DNA of 34,587 nucleotides from Paramacrobiotus richtersi. Lineage: Eukaryota; Tardigrada; Eutardigrada; Parachela; Macrobiotidae. Of the stretch, positions 19,851-29,540 are shown piece after piece. A program made the position numbers and the translations under genes. Location of the stretch: positions 1 through 34,587 of the forward strand of contig JAQGAU010000207.1 in NCBI GenBank assembly GCA_034698045.1, written 5' to 3'. The number at the start of each line of letters is the position of its first letter. The stretch's first letter is position 1. The notes beneath the pieces were generated by a model, which had not been told where the DNA came from, did no database searches, and saw only the letters and a program-made list of their open reading frames with translations.

Positions 19851-20524
19851 TTAATACTGTTAGCTTTGAACGATGGACAGTGTCCACTTCTCCATGTAAT
19901 TCAACTACTTCAGAAGTACATCAGAAATTTTGTTAGCTACATGTATGTAAGCATGCAGAGGTTTATACGGATTCAGTATAATTTATTTTAACGCTATCGT
20001 TTCATCGTCAGTATAATTTATAATTTTTGGATACTTTTTTTCCCTTGACCTGCTGCATTCAGCCGATTTTCTTAACTTTCATGAAACGTTTCCGGAACAA
20101 GTTTTAAAATTATATTTGGCCCCTGTCCACGATTTTCGAGCAAATGTAATTCATGCGATTTTTGTTGCAAAGTTCAAAAATATTGCTTTAACGTTCTTAT
20201 TTTGAAATTGTTCATTTGTTGAGACTTTCTACCTGCTGCATTCCCTGGGTACGGGTGATCTACGAAACATATACGAGTACATATCTGTATATATGAGTAA
20301 CGTAGCGTTGACGACCTTTATTCACTGAAAACAACAAAAATACTGCCTAAACCAAATGTGTTTTTGTTTTGACAGAAAGAACACTGGCGTCGTATTCTAT
20401 ACCCTAGTGTTGGGCTAAAGGCTGCTCCCAGCACGATGCGCTTAATGATCTGCCCTCCCACCGCTGTCCTGTGTTACCCGGCCACAAGCCGGGATGAAAT
20501 GTTTCGCGGAAAGTGTCATCCGCT

Positions 20525-20624
20525 TACGGCGCGGACGAAAGTAACACTTCCAGGGATGACGAACCCGTCCAGTGACAACACTTCTGCTTCAATCACGTTT
20601 TCTTGTGTCGTTCCTTTCGTTTAG
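20525..20624 (-). other. Short conserved frame on the opposite strand, left arm
   Basis: The minus strand reads NVIEAEVLSLDGF then IPGSVTF. The underlying bases 20560-20600 are identical for about 40 nt to the inverse partner near 28460-28500, although the arms around them are clearly diverged. Unknown peptide; possibly the end of a small gene facing the helicase. Confidence 0.4.
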
Positions 20625-21123
20625 TTTGTGGGTTGCATGCCGGTGTCAAAACTGTCCTATGTTTTAATATGTCATCAGAAATATACTGTACCGGTTATTG
20701 TTTTAGTAATTCTGATCTTGGGGATCTATCCAGGGAACATGGTTTCGTGAACGGCCAGGAATTGTCAACCCAATAAATCGCGGGAAATGTTGTGAAAATG
20801 ATGGAAAATGTCTCTAATCTGTACTGCACTTGTTCCTTATGGCGATAACAGAGAACCAAACACTCGGGAACAATTTGTAGTATTATTCAGGAATACAGAC
20901 AGACATTGGCCCAAGCATGCACAAGCATTACAAAATCATGGGCGAAAGGTTACCACGAGTCTGCTTATTTCGTTGAATAAATAAAAATAGCGTTGAATAA
21001 ATATAATTTTTTGAAAATGTTCGAAAAAATCTCGGACCGAGCTCATACGGTCATTTTCTGAACTTTCCAGTTGTGTTTGGTGAATCGTCAGGATAATTAA
21101 GAAACTTATTTTACCGCATTCAG

Positions 21124-21297
21124 GACTCTCCGGTGACTGTGTCTGTATGTTTAAAAGTGGAAAAAACCGCACAGGGTCTCGGTGAGCTAAGTAAGAACCC
21201 TCGGTGGTTTCGGGAGCGTCCCGCTGACCTTCGGCCTGCAATAAACAGGGCGACCGGAGGTCCAGCAACCCGGAAATGCGATATTCGCATAGAATAA
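21124..21297 (+). CDS. Possible terminal exon inside the transposon
   Basis: After acceptor TTACCGCATTCAG the frame is open for 57 codons and ends TAA. It reads DSPVTVSVCLKVEKTAQGLG, then ELSKNPRWFRERPADLRPAI and RATGGPATRKCDIRIE. Higher GC and balanced residue use set it apart from the flanks. No family recognised. It may be the 3' end of a transposon gene whose other exons I cannot see. Confidence 0.35.
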   Translation, partial: DSPVTVSVCLKVEKTAQGLGELSKNPRWFRERPADLRPAINRATGGPATRKCDIRIE

Positions 21298-21871
21298 TGC
21301 CCTATCGAAAGCTTTTGTGTTGGTCGAAGTCGATTCTCCAGCACTGGTGTTTATCACAAATAATTATCCAGAAATGTCCATAGAGGAATTAGCGCTTCCC
21401 GACAGCATACGTTTGCTGGTGTCCCTGATTTGAAAATTCGCTGTAATTCCGAGTTTTGACGAATCATGACCAATTTAATCTAGTATTACGCCAATAAGAT
21501 GGGCTTTACAACGAAGGTCTAGAGTGGCGAAAATATACAACGGCTGGTGATTTGTGAGATGTCGAAAAAAGTGTTTCAACTTGGTGAGAACGCTCTCTGT
21601 ATATGCGCACGTATGTGTACGCGCTTAATGATGCGTACGGAACCGGAAAAGTCACGTACTTTGGACATCTTGTTTTGTGCCGGGAAGAAAAGTAACGATA
21701 AATATGATCGAAAGAATGAGCAAGTTCAGAGAGTCTCATCATACCGGATTCTTCAGAATTAAAGCGTCATTGTCGGCCCGATTAGCTCGTACGAATCGAG
21801 ATGGGCCATCATAGTAGGCTCTTATTAATTAAATCAGCATATATTCCCTTGTTCTCCATGAATCTATTTCC

Positions 21872-21912
21872 GTAAATTTCAGCAATCATGGACCATGATT
21901 GCTGAAATTTAC
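21872..21912. repeat. Perfect 20-bp palindrome with 1-bp centre
   Basis: GTAAATTTCAGCAATCATGG (21872-21891), one A, then its exact reverse complement (21893-21912). It lies inside the transposon, about 450 bp from the right end. Confidence 0.97.
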
Positions 21913-22089
21913 AGTAGTTGTTTCAACCAAAACTTCTCGCATTGAATGAAAGTGTGTTGGTATTTGATAACGCATCTGATCATATATGCCGCTGCACCGC
22001 ACACATCAGTATGGTACCTAGAGTAATAAAGGGATATTCATGTGCATTCGTGGCCATCAGATGAGTAGTGTATGAATGCTCCATTGTTG

Positions 22090-22335
22090 GGATTTTCTTT
22101 AGAAGACTTCGAAAATGGGTCAGTCAGTTACTCTTTACTACCGTTCATCGGTTGTCTAATATTATCTAAAGAGTCATTACCAGTTGTCTAAAGAACTTTC
22201 GAAAGAACTCTTTACCTCGCAGATTTTGGTCCGAACAGTTACTACACGACTAACTTGTCGAAGAGTTCTTTAAAGACATTGAAAACGAAAAAACGGAACT
22301 GACTACTCTCTAAACAACAATCTTTAAAGAACTGT
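22090..22335. repeat. Right subterminal TCTTTAAAGA-type motif cluster
   Basis: Mirrors the left cluster: TTCTTTAGAAGA, ATCTAAAGAGT, GTCTAAAGAACTTTCGAAAG, GAGTTCTTTAAAGAC, ATCTTTAAAGAACTG. Confidence 0.75.
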
Positions 22336-22363
22336 CGCCTTTTGACGACCCCGGCGCGCCATA
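22317..22363 (-). repeat. Right terminal inverted repeat
   Basis: The minus strand begins TATGGCGCGCCGGGGTCGTC and runs to ACAGTTCTTTAAAGA, matching the left end. Confidence 0.9.
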
Positions 22364-22369
22364 ATCATC
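22364..22369. repeat. Target-site duplication, right copy
   Basis: ATCATC directly follows the right terminus GGCGCGCCATA. Confidence 0.85.
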
Positions 22370-22597
22370 CTCATCAACAGAGACATGGAACGGGTGCTTC
22401 GAGATGAGGAAACGAAGTCGATCCTTCAACGCTGGAAGTCACTCGCAAATCTCAGGCATGTCAACATTCTGCCCTACTATCAAATCCAGATAAGAAAAGG
22501 CCAGTATAATGGTATTATCAGCATTGCAATGGAATACACACAGAACCAGCCACTTTGGTTCCATACTGCGCACGCAATGAATATTAGAAATGTTTGA
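22364..22597 (+). pseudogene. Protein kinase exon, second half (alpha-C to hinge)
   Basis: Continues the interrupted exon: after ATCATC comes LINRDMERVLRDEETKSILQ, then RWKSLANLRHVNILPYYQIQ and GIISIAMEYTQN. HVNILPYYQ matches the H-x-NIL-x-Y pattern of kinase subdomain IV, and AMEY is the gatekeeper/hinge of subdomain V. The frame then degrades and stops at 22597 after IRNV. A possible donor AAT|GTTTGA is non-ideal. Joining 16210-16410 to 22370 keeps frame precisely, which is strong evidence that this was one exon before insertion. Confidence 0.85.
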
Positions 22598-22865
22598 GTG
22601 CTTATAACTTTTTTTATTATCACTCGATTCTGCTTATCTTGTGTCAGAACGCGACAAATATTCTGCTCTTTCTAACGATATCTTGCAAGACAAGTTTTAT
22701 TGAGTTTAAAGAGCACAGTAGAGCTAAGACGTTTTGCAAAGGGCGAACAATGCACCTGTTTTTTTGCAGCCGTTGGGTGAAATGGGTAGAGAGAACACTA
22801 CCAATACAATAGAGCAACCATTTCTATACCGGATCCACATAACCTGCCAATTATAACATGCGCAG

Positions 22866-23012
22866 GTGCAGAGAAACATTGGGAATTCGGAACCCACCAA
22901 AACCACTGTCTACATCACGGCTTGGGGCCTTAACCGCGGATGTTTTATCAGTATTTTCTCGCACACTCTGCATACGATAGCTGGCACTTACGAGTTCTGC
23001 GGCCTTTACAAA
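22866..23012 (+). pseudogene. Kinase activation-segment-like fragment
   Basis: After TAACATGCGCAG the frame reads VYITAWGLNRG, then FSHTLHTIAGTYEFCG. The layout resembles DFG-to-APE sequence of kinases (V-x-LTDFGLSR ... TIAGTYEFMAPE). DFG is AWG here and APE is not preserved. Its position 270 bp after the split kinase exon suggests a decayed later exon of the same gene. Weak by eye. Confidence 0.35.
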
Positions 23013-23179
23013 TTCACCAAAAATCAGCTACTGAGTTATTTATCAGCTATTTATTTTCGTCAAAGCAGTGTTAAATGCAAAAAGATGTGTACAATCGAAC
23101 TGCGTCGGCTGAATTGTTGTTTTCGTTGCACATACGTCGTGATGATTTTTTTTGTATATTCACATGTGGTCATGTGACA

Positions 23180-24116
23180 TAAGTAACCAATGGCACGGCG
23201 AAACTGAATGAGGCAAGGAGCGAACAACTGCACACTCGTCTCCCCCGAGGCGGGGTAAAGGAGAACAATAGGTTTTGGCCCTTGTACGTATGAATATGCT
23301 CTTGAGTTATCGCGACAACTGTAAGACCGATTCCTGTTCAACTGTGTGTAGCACTGTTCTCGCAACAATAAGACCATACCAGTTAAGCTGATTTCAGCTG
23401 AGCAGGTATATCTGTACAGCCTTCAGCGACATGTACGATAACCTTCATATTATTAAATTTTCGAACTGCAACACGTTTTCTGCACATGTATATAAAATTA
23501 ATAATACAGTTTTCAACCATGCTTTATGCTTTACCCGGAGCACTTTACAATTGTTAGCTAATATGTAGATAATTAACGTGTTTGATAACTCTACTAGACA
23601 ATGTTAACGGAAGAAGATATTCTTTTGAATATGTGTCGCAGTTATACGTAGAGCTGCGCGTTTTCATGCGATTTTTATACAGCGACTTAGCACATTTAAA
23701 AATTAAAATCGGTAACGCATCGAGCTGCCAAATAAACCATATTTGCACTAAAACTACAGAATACGGCACCACGCTTATCAGTACCCCACGTAGGCATAAA
23801 ACGAGAACAGTGCAAAGAGCGTTGTGCATGTTCTCAGCAAAACCTCAGTAATTACTACGTTTGCAGATTTACTACAGATCCAGCAGCTTCCTGATAATAC
23901 TGCTGGATCCATGCTTACTCCATAATTTCATTGCGTACAGAAAATAATGTAAAATGTTGGGAGTGAAAATTTGGGGTTAAAATGGTGATGTCAAAGGGCA
24001 AGCCGCAAGAACCCGAAAGAATCGAGGCAGTAGCGTCTTGTGTGGTAATGTACCGCATCGTCAATTTTCCGCCTTCCTTTAATTTCCAGTGAGATCTTGT
24101 GAATTCTTTTGGGTGT
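23180..24116. other. No gene firmly supported
   Basis: A minus frame at 23554-23829 (MHNALCTVLVLCLRGVLISV, then PYSVVLVQIWFIWQ) is hydrophobic and could be a membrane-protein exon, but no splice sites or family match support it. A 10-bp stem hairpin lies at 23881-23913. Confidence 0.4.
23881..23913. repeat. Hairpin, 10-bp stem, 13-nt loop
   Basis: GATCCAGCAG and CTGCTGGATC flank CTTCCTGATAATA. Confidence 0.8.
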
Positions 24117-24390
24117 TCATGTACAGATACTCAAAGATGCGATATTCCAGTTTGATCTGAAGCAGGGATAGAAGAACGCGAAGGTGTCATAGTCAGTTGT
24201 CAGAAAATGGAATTGTCGATAGCTGTCAACGTAAACATATAATGCACATATATACTGTACTTACTATAGCCCACGGTAAAATACCAGCAGACCGGTCGGT
24301 ACGTAAGTTACACTGGAATCGGTGAACACATCAAATACCATCATAAAACCGTAAATGTTCACGGTAGCGATTGCCGCGTACTGCATCCAT
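24117..24390 (-). CDS. Membrane protein, last two exons (family unknown)
   Basis: Exon 24390-24265 follows acceptor TTATTGCAG and ends at donor ATA|GTAAGT. Exon 24222-24117 follows GTTGACAG, completes the split codon and ends in TGA. Together they read WMQYAAIATVNIYGFMMVFD, then VTYVPTGLLVFYRGLYYRQF and FLTTDYDTFAFFYP. The first exon carries one clear hydrophobic membrane-type segment. The 42-bp intron is very short, which is a caution. A possible preceding exon near 24480-24520 reads HCRRLRTS in compatible phase. I do not recognise the family. Confidence 0.45.
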
Positions 24391-24722
24391 CTGCAATAAT
24401 TCTTCACACGGAACGGATCGCGTAATTGTTAACGTAACAACAGTTCCTGTTTAAAACGGAGGTACCTCGCGTATTAGTTACCTGCTTGTCCTGAGTCGTC
24501 GGCAATGGTTTTGCAAAAACTTAATGTATGTGTCGGCTCAAAATTCCGCAATTGTACAAAAGGAACATCTTAAGTAATGCCGTACATAGTACTTCTATAT
24601 ATACTAATATGAATATTCAACGCGAACGTCTAAAGCTGGTGTGCTGTGCTTGTGTAGCAGTGGTGTTGCTGTTCTAATTATATGATATTGCTCACATGTA
24701 TATGCAATATGTGTACATACAG

Positions 24723-24912
24723 GTTAATAGGTCGTAAAATTTTTGAAAAATCGGGTGAGGCGCGTTCTGCTGCCTTTTTGAAACGGCGTTTTTCTGTTGC
24801 TGTCGTTAGAGGAACCGCGACATCGGTGTTGGGTACATTGCCACGTACTAAGGCGGTTTTGAACGATAAGACTGGTGTTGGTTATTTTGGTTTCAGTACT
24901 AGTATGACATAA
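24723..24912 (+). CDS. Terminal exon of an unrecognised plus-strand gene
   Basis: Acceptor GTACATACAG, then LIGRKIFEKSGEARSAAFLK, RRFSVAVVRGTATSVLGTLP and TGVGYFGFSTSMT, ending TAA. AATAAA follows 45 bp after the stop (24957-24962), as expected for a 3' end. The tail is basic. No domain identified. It could be the end of the kinase gene or of a separate gene. Confidence 0.45.
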
Positions 24913-24956
24913 CTGCGGTAGTCATTTTAGCGCCAGCTTCGTTGTATCATTTTCCC

Positions 24957-24962
24957 AATAAA
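24957..24962 (+). terminator. Poly(A) signal AATAAA
   Basis: Lies 45 bp downstream of the TAA at 24910-24912. Confidence 0.45.
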
Positions 24963-25047
24963 TCAGGAGGATACATGTTAATATGCGCGCATCTTTATAA
25001 ATCTCGTTATCTGGTAAGTCCTTAGAAAAATTTGTAATGACCTTATT

Positions 25048-25218
25048 TTATTGTGGCTGGCTAATATAAAAGGAATATGCGTCTGAGAGTACCAAAGAAA
25101 TATATCCTATATTTGCAAGAAACTGACAGGTACAAAAAGCGATCGTCAAAGCAAAACAAAGCCACCATAAAGCAGACATAACCGTGAACACATAAAACAT
25201 CACCACAGAAAATGTTGC
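25048..25218 (-). CDS. Possible membrane-segment exon
   Basis: After acceptor CTCTGGTAG the minus frame reads ATFSVVMFYVFTVMSALWWL, then CFALTIAFCTCQFLANIGY, two adjoining hydrophobic stretches. SALWWLCFALT is faintly like Frizzled TM3 (SSIWWVILTLT), but no other Frizzled feature is present. Donor options near GYISL|GTACTC do not match the phase of the exon at 24390. Tentative. Confidence 0.3.
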   Translation of the reverse strand, partial: ATFSVVMFYVFTVMSALWWLCFALTIAFCTCQFLANIGYISLVLSDAYSFYISQPQ

Positions 25219-25399
25219 CTACCAGAGGGTTTAACGAATTATTTCCTCGATCGTAATGCAGCGGACTTTCTGGAATACTTGAAAGTGACAAACGATTGCA
25301 GAAACTCTGCGGGATGGCAATACTATCAGAATAGTTGCAGTAGGTCAAAACAATGAAGGAAGAATCAACTGGGTGCTGTATCGGTACATGCTGCATTTC

Positions 25400-26074
25400 C
25401 GTTGACCATCATAATACTATACCGATATTTGAAAATTTGGGGACCTTTACATAATCTGCCGTATTACTTTGCTTAACACTCACCAAATTACGCACTTTAA
25501 ATACGTATCATTTCCTAGTGAGCCTTAGAGGCCAGCCAATCAAATATGGCTAATACGCCTTAAAATCGAGATTAAACTGGGAAAGCAAGGTCTTGCGCGA
25601 AATTTATGAACGTTCCTAAATTTATCCCTATTCAAAGTAAAGCAAAATAAAAGAGCGCAGAGAATCGTCCTCTTGACTTTTATTTCTTAAACTGCTACCT
25701 TGTACACGCAGGCAAGTCACGTTTTTACTGGGTCGACCCATCAACAACATTTTTTTCAACAGTGGACAAATTACGAGTAACGTATGAGCACGCTCTGCGC
25801 TGAGCTGAGCGGCTCGCTTCTTGGCCTGGAAATTTTATCGTAAATGCGAGTTCTTACAGCGTTTCATGGCAAAAATTCCAGTCCAGGATGTTGGTATTGG
25901 ACCGTGATTTAGGCAAGCAACAACAGATGATAAAACATCCTTTACACAAACTCTCAACTCCGTATCAGTTTACATTGGTTCAGCTGGGTCTTTGATCAAC
26001 TCGTTCTCACTGCCATCAACCCTTTCTTATTCTGAATAGTTAATTCTGAGGTCGACCTCCTAGCGCGCGTTTAG
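25400..26074. other. No gene recognised
   Basis: No supported coding, repeat or RNA on either strand. Confidence 0.5.
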
Positions 26075-26236
26075 AATGAAATACTTATTGATGTTCTAGT
26101 GGATGATTTCATAAAACATGGGCAGAAAGGGAAACCCGAGCAAGTTAGTTTTATGCACGTCATGAATGCTCCGAAAAACTGTGATTCTCTAAATGTAGCG
26201 CAGGAAATGCTCAGACAGTGCATGAGGCAGGGGCAT
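26075..26236 (+). CDS. Possible internal exon (unrecognised)
   Basis: Acceptor GCGTTTAG, donor CAT|GTAAAC, 54 codons, phase 0 at both ends. It reads NEILIDVLVDDFIKHGQKGK, then PEQVSFMHVMNAPKNCDSLN and AQEMLRQCMRQGH. The composition is convincingly protein-like, helical and cytosolic in character. It does not join in phase with the candidate exon at 26532. Family unknown. Confidence 0.4.
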
Positions 26237-26531
26237 GTAAACCGGACAGTTTTGTACCAAAATTCGCTCAAAAAGTTTCCATCGGCTTTTCTACGATTGT
26301 TGTCGGAAATGGTTTTTCTCCACTGTATTCTTAATGCTATGTTGTAGAGAATTCATTTCTGCATTGTGCAAAGTTGGTGAACTAGAATGACAAAAATTTG
26401 TATTGAGACAGTTGATCAGTTACGTTATACTTCCGGAAAAGGCGGTCGTTGGGGCCGGAAGGATAACTTCCTTCCGAATATTTTTTTAATGTGGCGTTTT
26501 TGACTAAATTTATGCCTTCCTAATTCCCCAG

Positions 26532-26623
26532 GAATTCAGGGGCGAAACGAGTACGAGAGCTTGAAACCGAATTTCTGGCGAATTTTCTAACTCTGAAATT
26601 GCCTCAGAGACCGCTCGGATTCG
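26532..26623 (+). CDS. Possible short internal exon
   Basis: AATTCCCCAG acceptor and TTCG|GTGAGT donor (a strong pair) enclose one open frame: SGAKRVRELETEFLANFLTL, then KLPQRPLGFG. Incoming phase 2. Family unknown. Confidence 0.35.
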
Positions 26624-27346
26624 GTGAGTGTCTTAGTGTTTTACTTGCGACCACCCAGCTTTCCACAGAATATCCGTCCAGGCATCTGCGATATTATTGA
26701 CACAAGACCGTGTTTGAAACAAAGTTAACAAACAAATAGTTTGTACATTTGGTTTTCATGCATACGACGTACTCGTATAATCAGGCAGTAAACTGCCGTT
26801 CCCGCTATGGCTACGCTCTCTCGTTAAAAACATACACATACATATACAGTTCAGTTTACACATACTGGCTGTAACGAAATTCTTGCTTTTCTATGGGATA
26901 AAGTATGTACTTGTGGTGGTAGTATTTGTGGGATAAAGCCTAGCACAAGTCGTAGACAAAAGATCTAAATATGCTGTAAAGTTTAGGGACCATTGTTTAC
27001 TTCCGTTATCGGCTTCCAAGCCCAGAAAGCTAGTAACAGTACTCCATGGGTTCTAGAAAGGCAGGCGTTCGATAACGTATTAATTAGTTACACCTCGAAT
27101 ACACCATCAGGCACGCGCGCTGGATGTACAGCCTTATTTACGTTATTCGTGTAGTGCTTTTATTGGCCAATGTATTTCAAACGGACCAAGTAACTAGCTG
27201 AACACCGATTAGGTGATGACCTGCTGCTACATTTACTTTTATTATCGTCCTACAAAAGCCGCTGCTTGAAAATTTCGCTGACCTTTACATAAGGTAAGGT
27301 AATTCACTGTAATGCTTTGCGTTAACGATAACGCGCGTCTGCACAG
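26624..27346. other. No gene recognised
   Basis: Nothing convincing on either strand. Confidence 0.5.
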
Positions 27347-27756
27347 AATATCCAGCGATACGTCTACGACGTTGACAAACGGGCGTGTCTGCAAGAGAAA
27401 AAGAGTTACTACGTTTGGTATATGCGTGCATTATGGTGTACATATATTACTGATATATATTAAAGCACTTAGCGGCAGAAGTCTAACCGTACGACTACAG
27501 CTGCAGTAAATCAGACAGTGACCACTGCAGGATTTGCATTCTTTTATGGTTACAGATGTGGGATATGAAATGGATGTTTATTGATATTTCTTCAGTGTGT
27601 GTAAACCGACAACTAACCATAAAAATGCCCAAAAAAATACACAACCGCCAACGGCTTTTGATGCTGGCAGATCAGACATATTACAGGATGTGACGGTTAA
27701 TTATAAGCTACAGTTCGTTTCCAGCCCGTGGTACGCTCTTGAAAGAGCAGTCCAGA
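27347..27756 (+). CDS. Two-exon fragment of an unrecognised, possibly secreted protein
   Basis: Exon 27347-27417 (acceptor CTGCACAG, donor TTTG|GTATAT) joins 27596-27756 (acceptor TTTCTTCAG, donor AGA|GTAAGT) with matching phase, the junction codon becoming Cys. It reads NIQRYVYDVDKRACLQEKKS, then CVCKPTTNHKNAQKNTQPPT and VNYKLQFVSSPWYALERAVQ. RYVYDVDKRAC resembles the middle of a Kunitz domain (RYYYD-x-x-x-x-C), but the required cysteine pattern is not complete here. Further exons on both sides are needed and not identified. Confidence 0.4.
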
Positions 27757-27780
27757 GTAAGTGCTCCATATTAGTGGGAA

Positions 27781-27830
27781 ATATATTATTCCTGTACCTT
27801 GTACAATATATTATTCCTGTACCTTGTGCT
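27781..27830. repeat. Two tandem copies of a 25-bp unit
   Basis: ATATATTATTCCTGTACCTT occurs at 27781 and 27806. Confidence 0.9.
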
Positions 27831-28384
27831 GTATATGACTTGAAGTGGGATTGCCGCCACCTCCTCTACTTCGACAATACCTGTAAAAAGCGGTGTTGTA
27901 GGTTTCGTTTGATTATCTGGTTAAACTGATTTGTGCGTTGATTATACAGCATCGTTCCACATCCAGGCGGAAGTCCGATACTGTGATATAAACCTCTAAC
28001 GCACCATCATGCGCGCGCTCAGAATTCACAGTCATAAATCATTCATATGCCACAATCAGAAATTATGAAAAATGCATTCTACGGGTGCTTCGCACTTCAC
28101 ATTGCGTCCTTGGTGCATGTTATAAATGCGCAACGAATGATGTCGCCGATCACTGGCCGTGGCAGTGTTTAATAAAACAACTGTTAGAAAAACAGTACGT
28201 TGTTAAGCATAACAAAAATTTCTTCAATAATTTTATGGAGCAAGTTGGTGTAAAGTCAAAATTTTCAAAATTATATGTATACATTTCGAAATTCTAAACC
28301 TTGGATGTTGTTCAATACCAATCTAGGCATGCATGTTGGACAGAATAACATAGTTACCACATAACTAAATTAAAATCCAATGCC
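27831..28384. other. No gene recognised
   Basis: A 70-codon frame at 28085-28297 lacks splice sites and family resemblance. Confidence 0.45.
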
Positions 28385-28441
28385 AAAAACAGAGGGCAAT
28401 TTTAACATCGGCAAGCAACCCAAACATTAAGCAACCGAACT

Positions 28442-28560
28442 ATGAAAATGACACATAAAAACGTGATTGAAGCAGAAGTGTTGTCACTGGACGGGTTCAT
28501 TACCGGAAGCGTTACTCTCGCCTGTTCATCCCGCATTATCGGTAACACCGGAAGGCGGTA
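28442..28560 (+). other. Short conserved frame on the opposite strand, right arm
   Basis: From ATG at about 28442 the plus strand reads MKMTHKNVIEAEVLSLDGF then ITGSVTLACSSRIIG. It shares NVIEAEVLSLDGF with the left arm. Confidence 0.4.
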
Positions 28561-29230
28561 AAATTTAGCACACGATAGCGCAGAATCCGACGGCAGTGTT
28601 CTTCCTGTCAAAACAAAAAACACGTTTGGTTTAAGCAGTATTTTTGTTATTCTCAGTTAATAAAGGTCATCATCGCGACGTTACACACATACTTACTGTA
28701 CATGTTTCGTAGAGTACCCGTAATCAGGGAACGTAGTTGGTAGAAAAGCTCACAAACTAACAACTTCAGAAGGGTTTCCGCCACTTTAGTATTGATCGAG
28801 CAAGCACAAAAAAGCACTGACGATGTCTAAATAACGTTTCCTAGGAGATGGAAATAAATCGTACAAATAAATTGATCAGCCTCAGTGAGAACAAGCATGG
28901 TGAAGTACATTTAGTTCTGTAACTGTGAGTGAATTACGAGCCATTTAACATTTAACGCTAAAATAACATTTTTGAACTTGGTAACAAAAGCTGCATGAAT
29001 TATAATCAGATTTCGCTCGAGAATCGTGGACATGGGCCAATCATTTTCAAACTTTCATGCTTTTAAATACTTTGAATACTTAATTGCGAAAACTCCGCAT
29101 GGAGCAGTTAAGAAAATCGGCTGAATACAGCAGGTCAACGAATTGATCTATATAATACAGATCTAGTTAAAACAAATTCTAATGTTGTTGAATTACTTAG
29201 AAAGGTGGACGCTGATCATCGTTCTAAGCT

Positions 29231-29540
29231 GAGTACTAACTTAATGATGCCAAAGCAACCGCGGTACGTATCTACAGAACACCAAGACAAACGGATCCCC
29301 GACAATCATCATGACAAAACGGCCCGGTCGCTTGGAACAGGCCACAAAGCCCAATACGGCGCGCAGTAATATTTCCGTTTGGGCTGGGACTCGGGATCGT
29401 AATGGCTCGAGCGCACGGTATACCGTAACGTTACACTCAAGATGATGGGATGAGGATATACCTTTTTTGTCTTCGAAATGCATCCACCGATTCAATTTTC
29501 GGCAAGGGCATCGAGTTTTCAGTGAAAATTCGCCGGACAT
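29231..29540 (-). pseudogene. UPF1-like SF1 helicase C-terminal fragment, right arm
   Basis: Minus-strand partner of the left-arm fragment: ESVDAFRRQKRYILI (motif V position, FQG replaced), GFVACSKR, GRFVMMIVGDPFVL and LLWHH. IVGDP is the strand following motif VI in UPF1-like enzymes and is better preserved here than in the left arm, while the NVALTR core is lost. The two copies are therefore independent decays of one ancestor. Confidence 0.6.

Larger units (their letters stand above)
19110..20680 (+). repeat. Dispersed repeat, left arm (inside transposon)
   Basis: Aligns by eye in inverted orientation with about 28385-30090 over some 1.5 kb. Anchors include GGTGGTGAAT with AACGTCAA-x-ATGACGG, the helicase tail, CCTGCTGCATTCAGCCGATT, CAAAAATACTGCCTAAACCA and GTTTTGACAGAAAGAACACT. 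Divergence is uneven, with some blocks nearly identical and others barely alignable. Confidence 0.8.
16411..22363. mobile_element. Non-autonomous-looking DNA transposon, 5953 bp, inserted in kinase exon
   Basis: Ends are inverted repeats beginning TATGGCGCGCC and continuing GGGTCGTCAAAAGG and ACAGTTCTTTA with about four mismatches in the first 40 bp. ATCATC flanks both sides as a 6-bp target-site duplication, and the host kinase frame is restored when the element plus one copy is removed. Subterminal 300-bp zones on both sides are full of TCTTTAAAGA-like words. No transposase was recognised inside. Contents include a GC-rich minus frame (17065-17556), a coding-like repeat (17690-18265), a helicase-bearing repeat arm (19110-20680) and a perfect palindrome at 21872. 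A 6-bp duplication with TAT...ATA ends would fit the IS3EU superfamily as I remember it. Classification is tentative. Confidence 0.88.

Noticed and set aside
16411-22363. Polinton/Maverick, because of the 6-bp target duplication
   Set aside because: Termini do not start AGT, the element is short, and no DNA polymerase, integrase or capsid-type frame was recognised.
25061-25396. Minus frame of 111 codons with many Cys
   Set aside because: The neighbouring frame at 25048-25218 is more protein-like (membrane segments); this one looks like its shadow plus intron.
26075-26623. Joining the exons at 26075-26236 and 26532-26623
   Set aside because: Phases do not agree (0 out, 2 in) at the donor that best fits.
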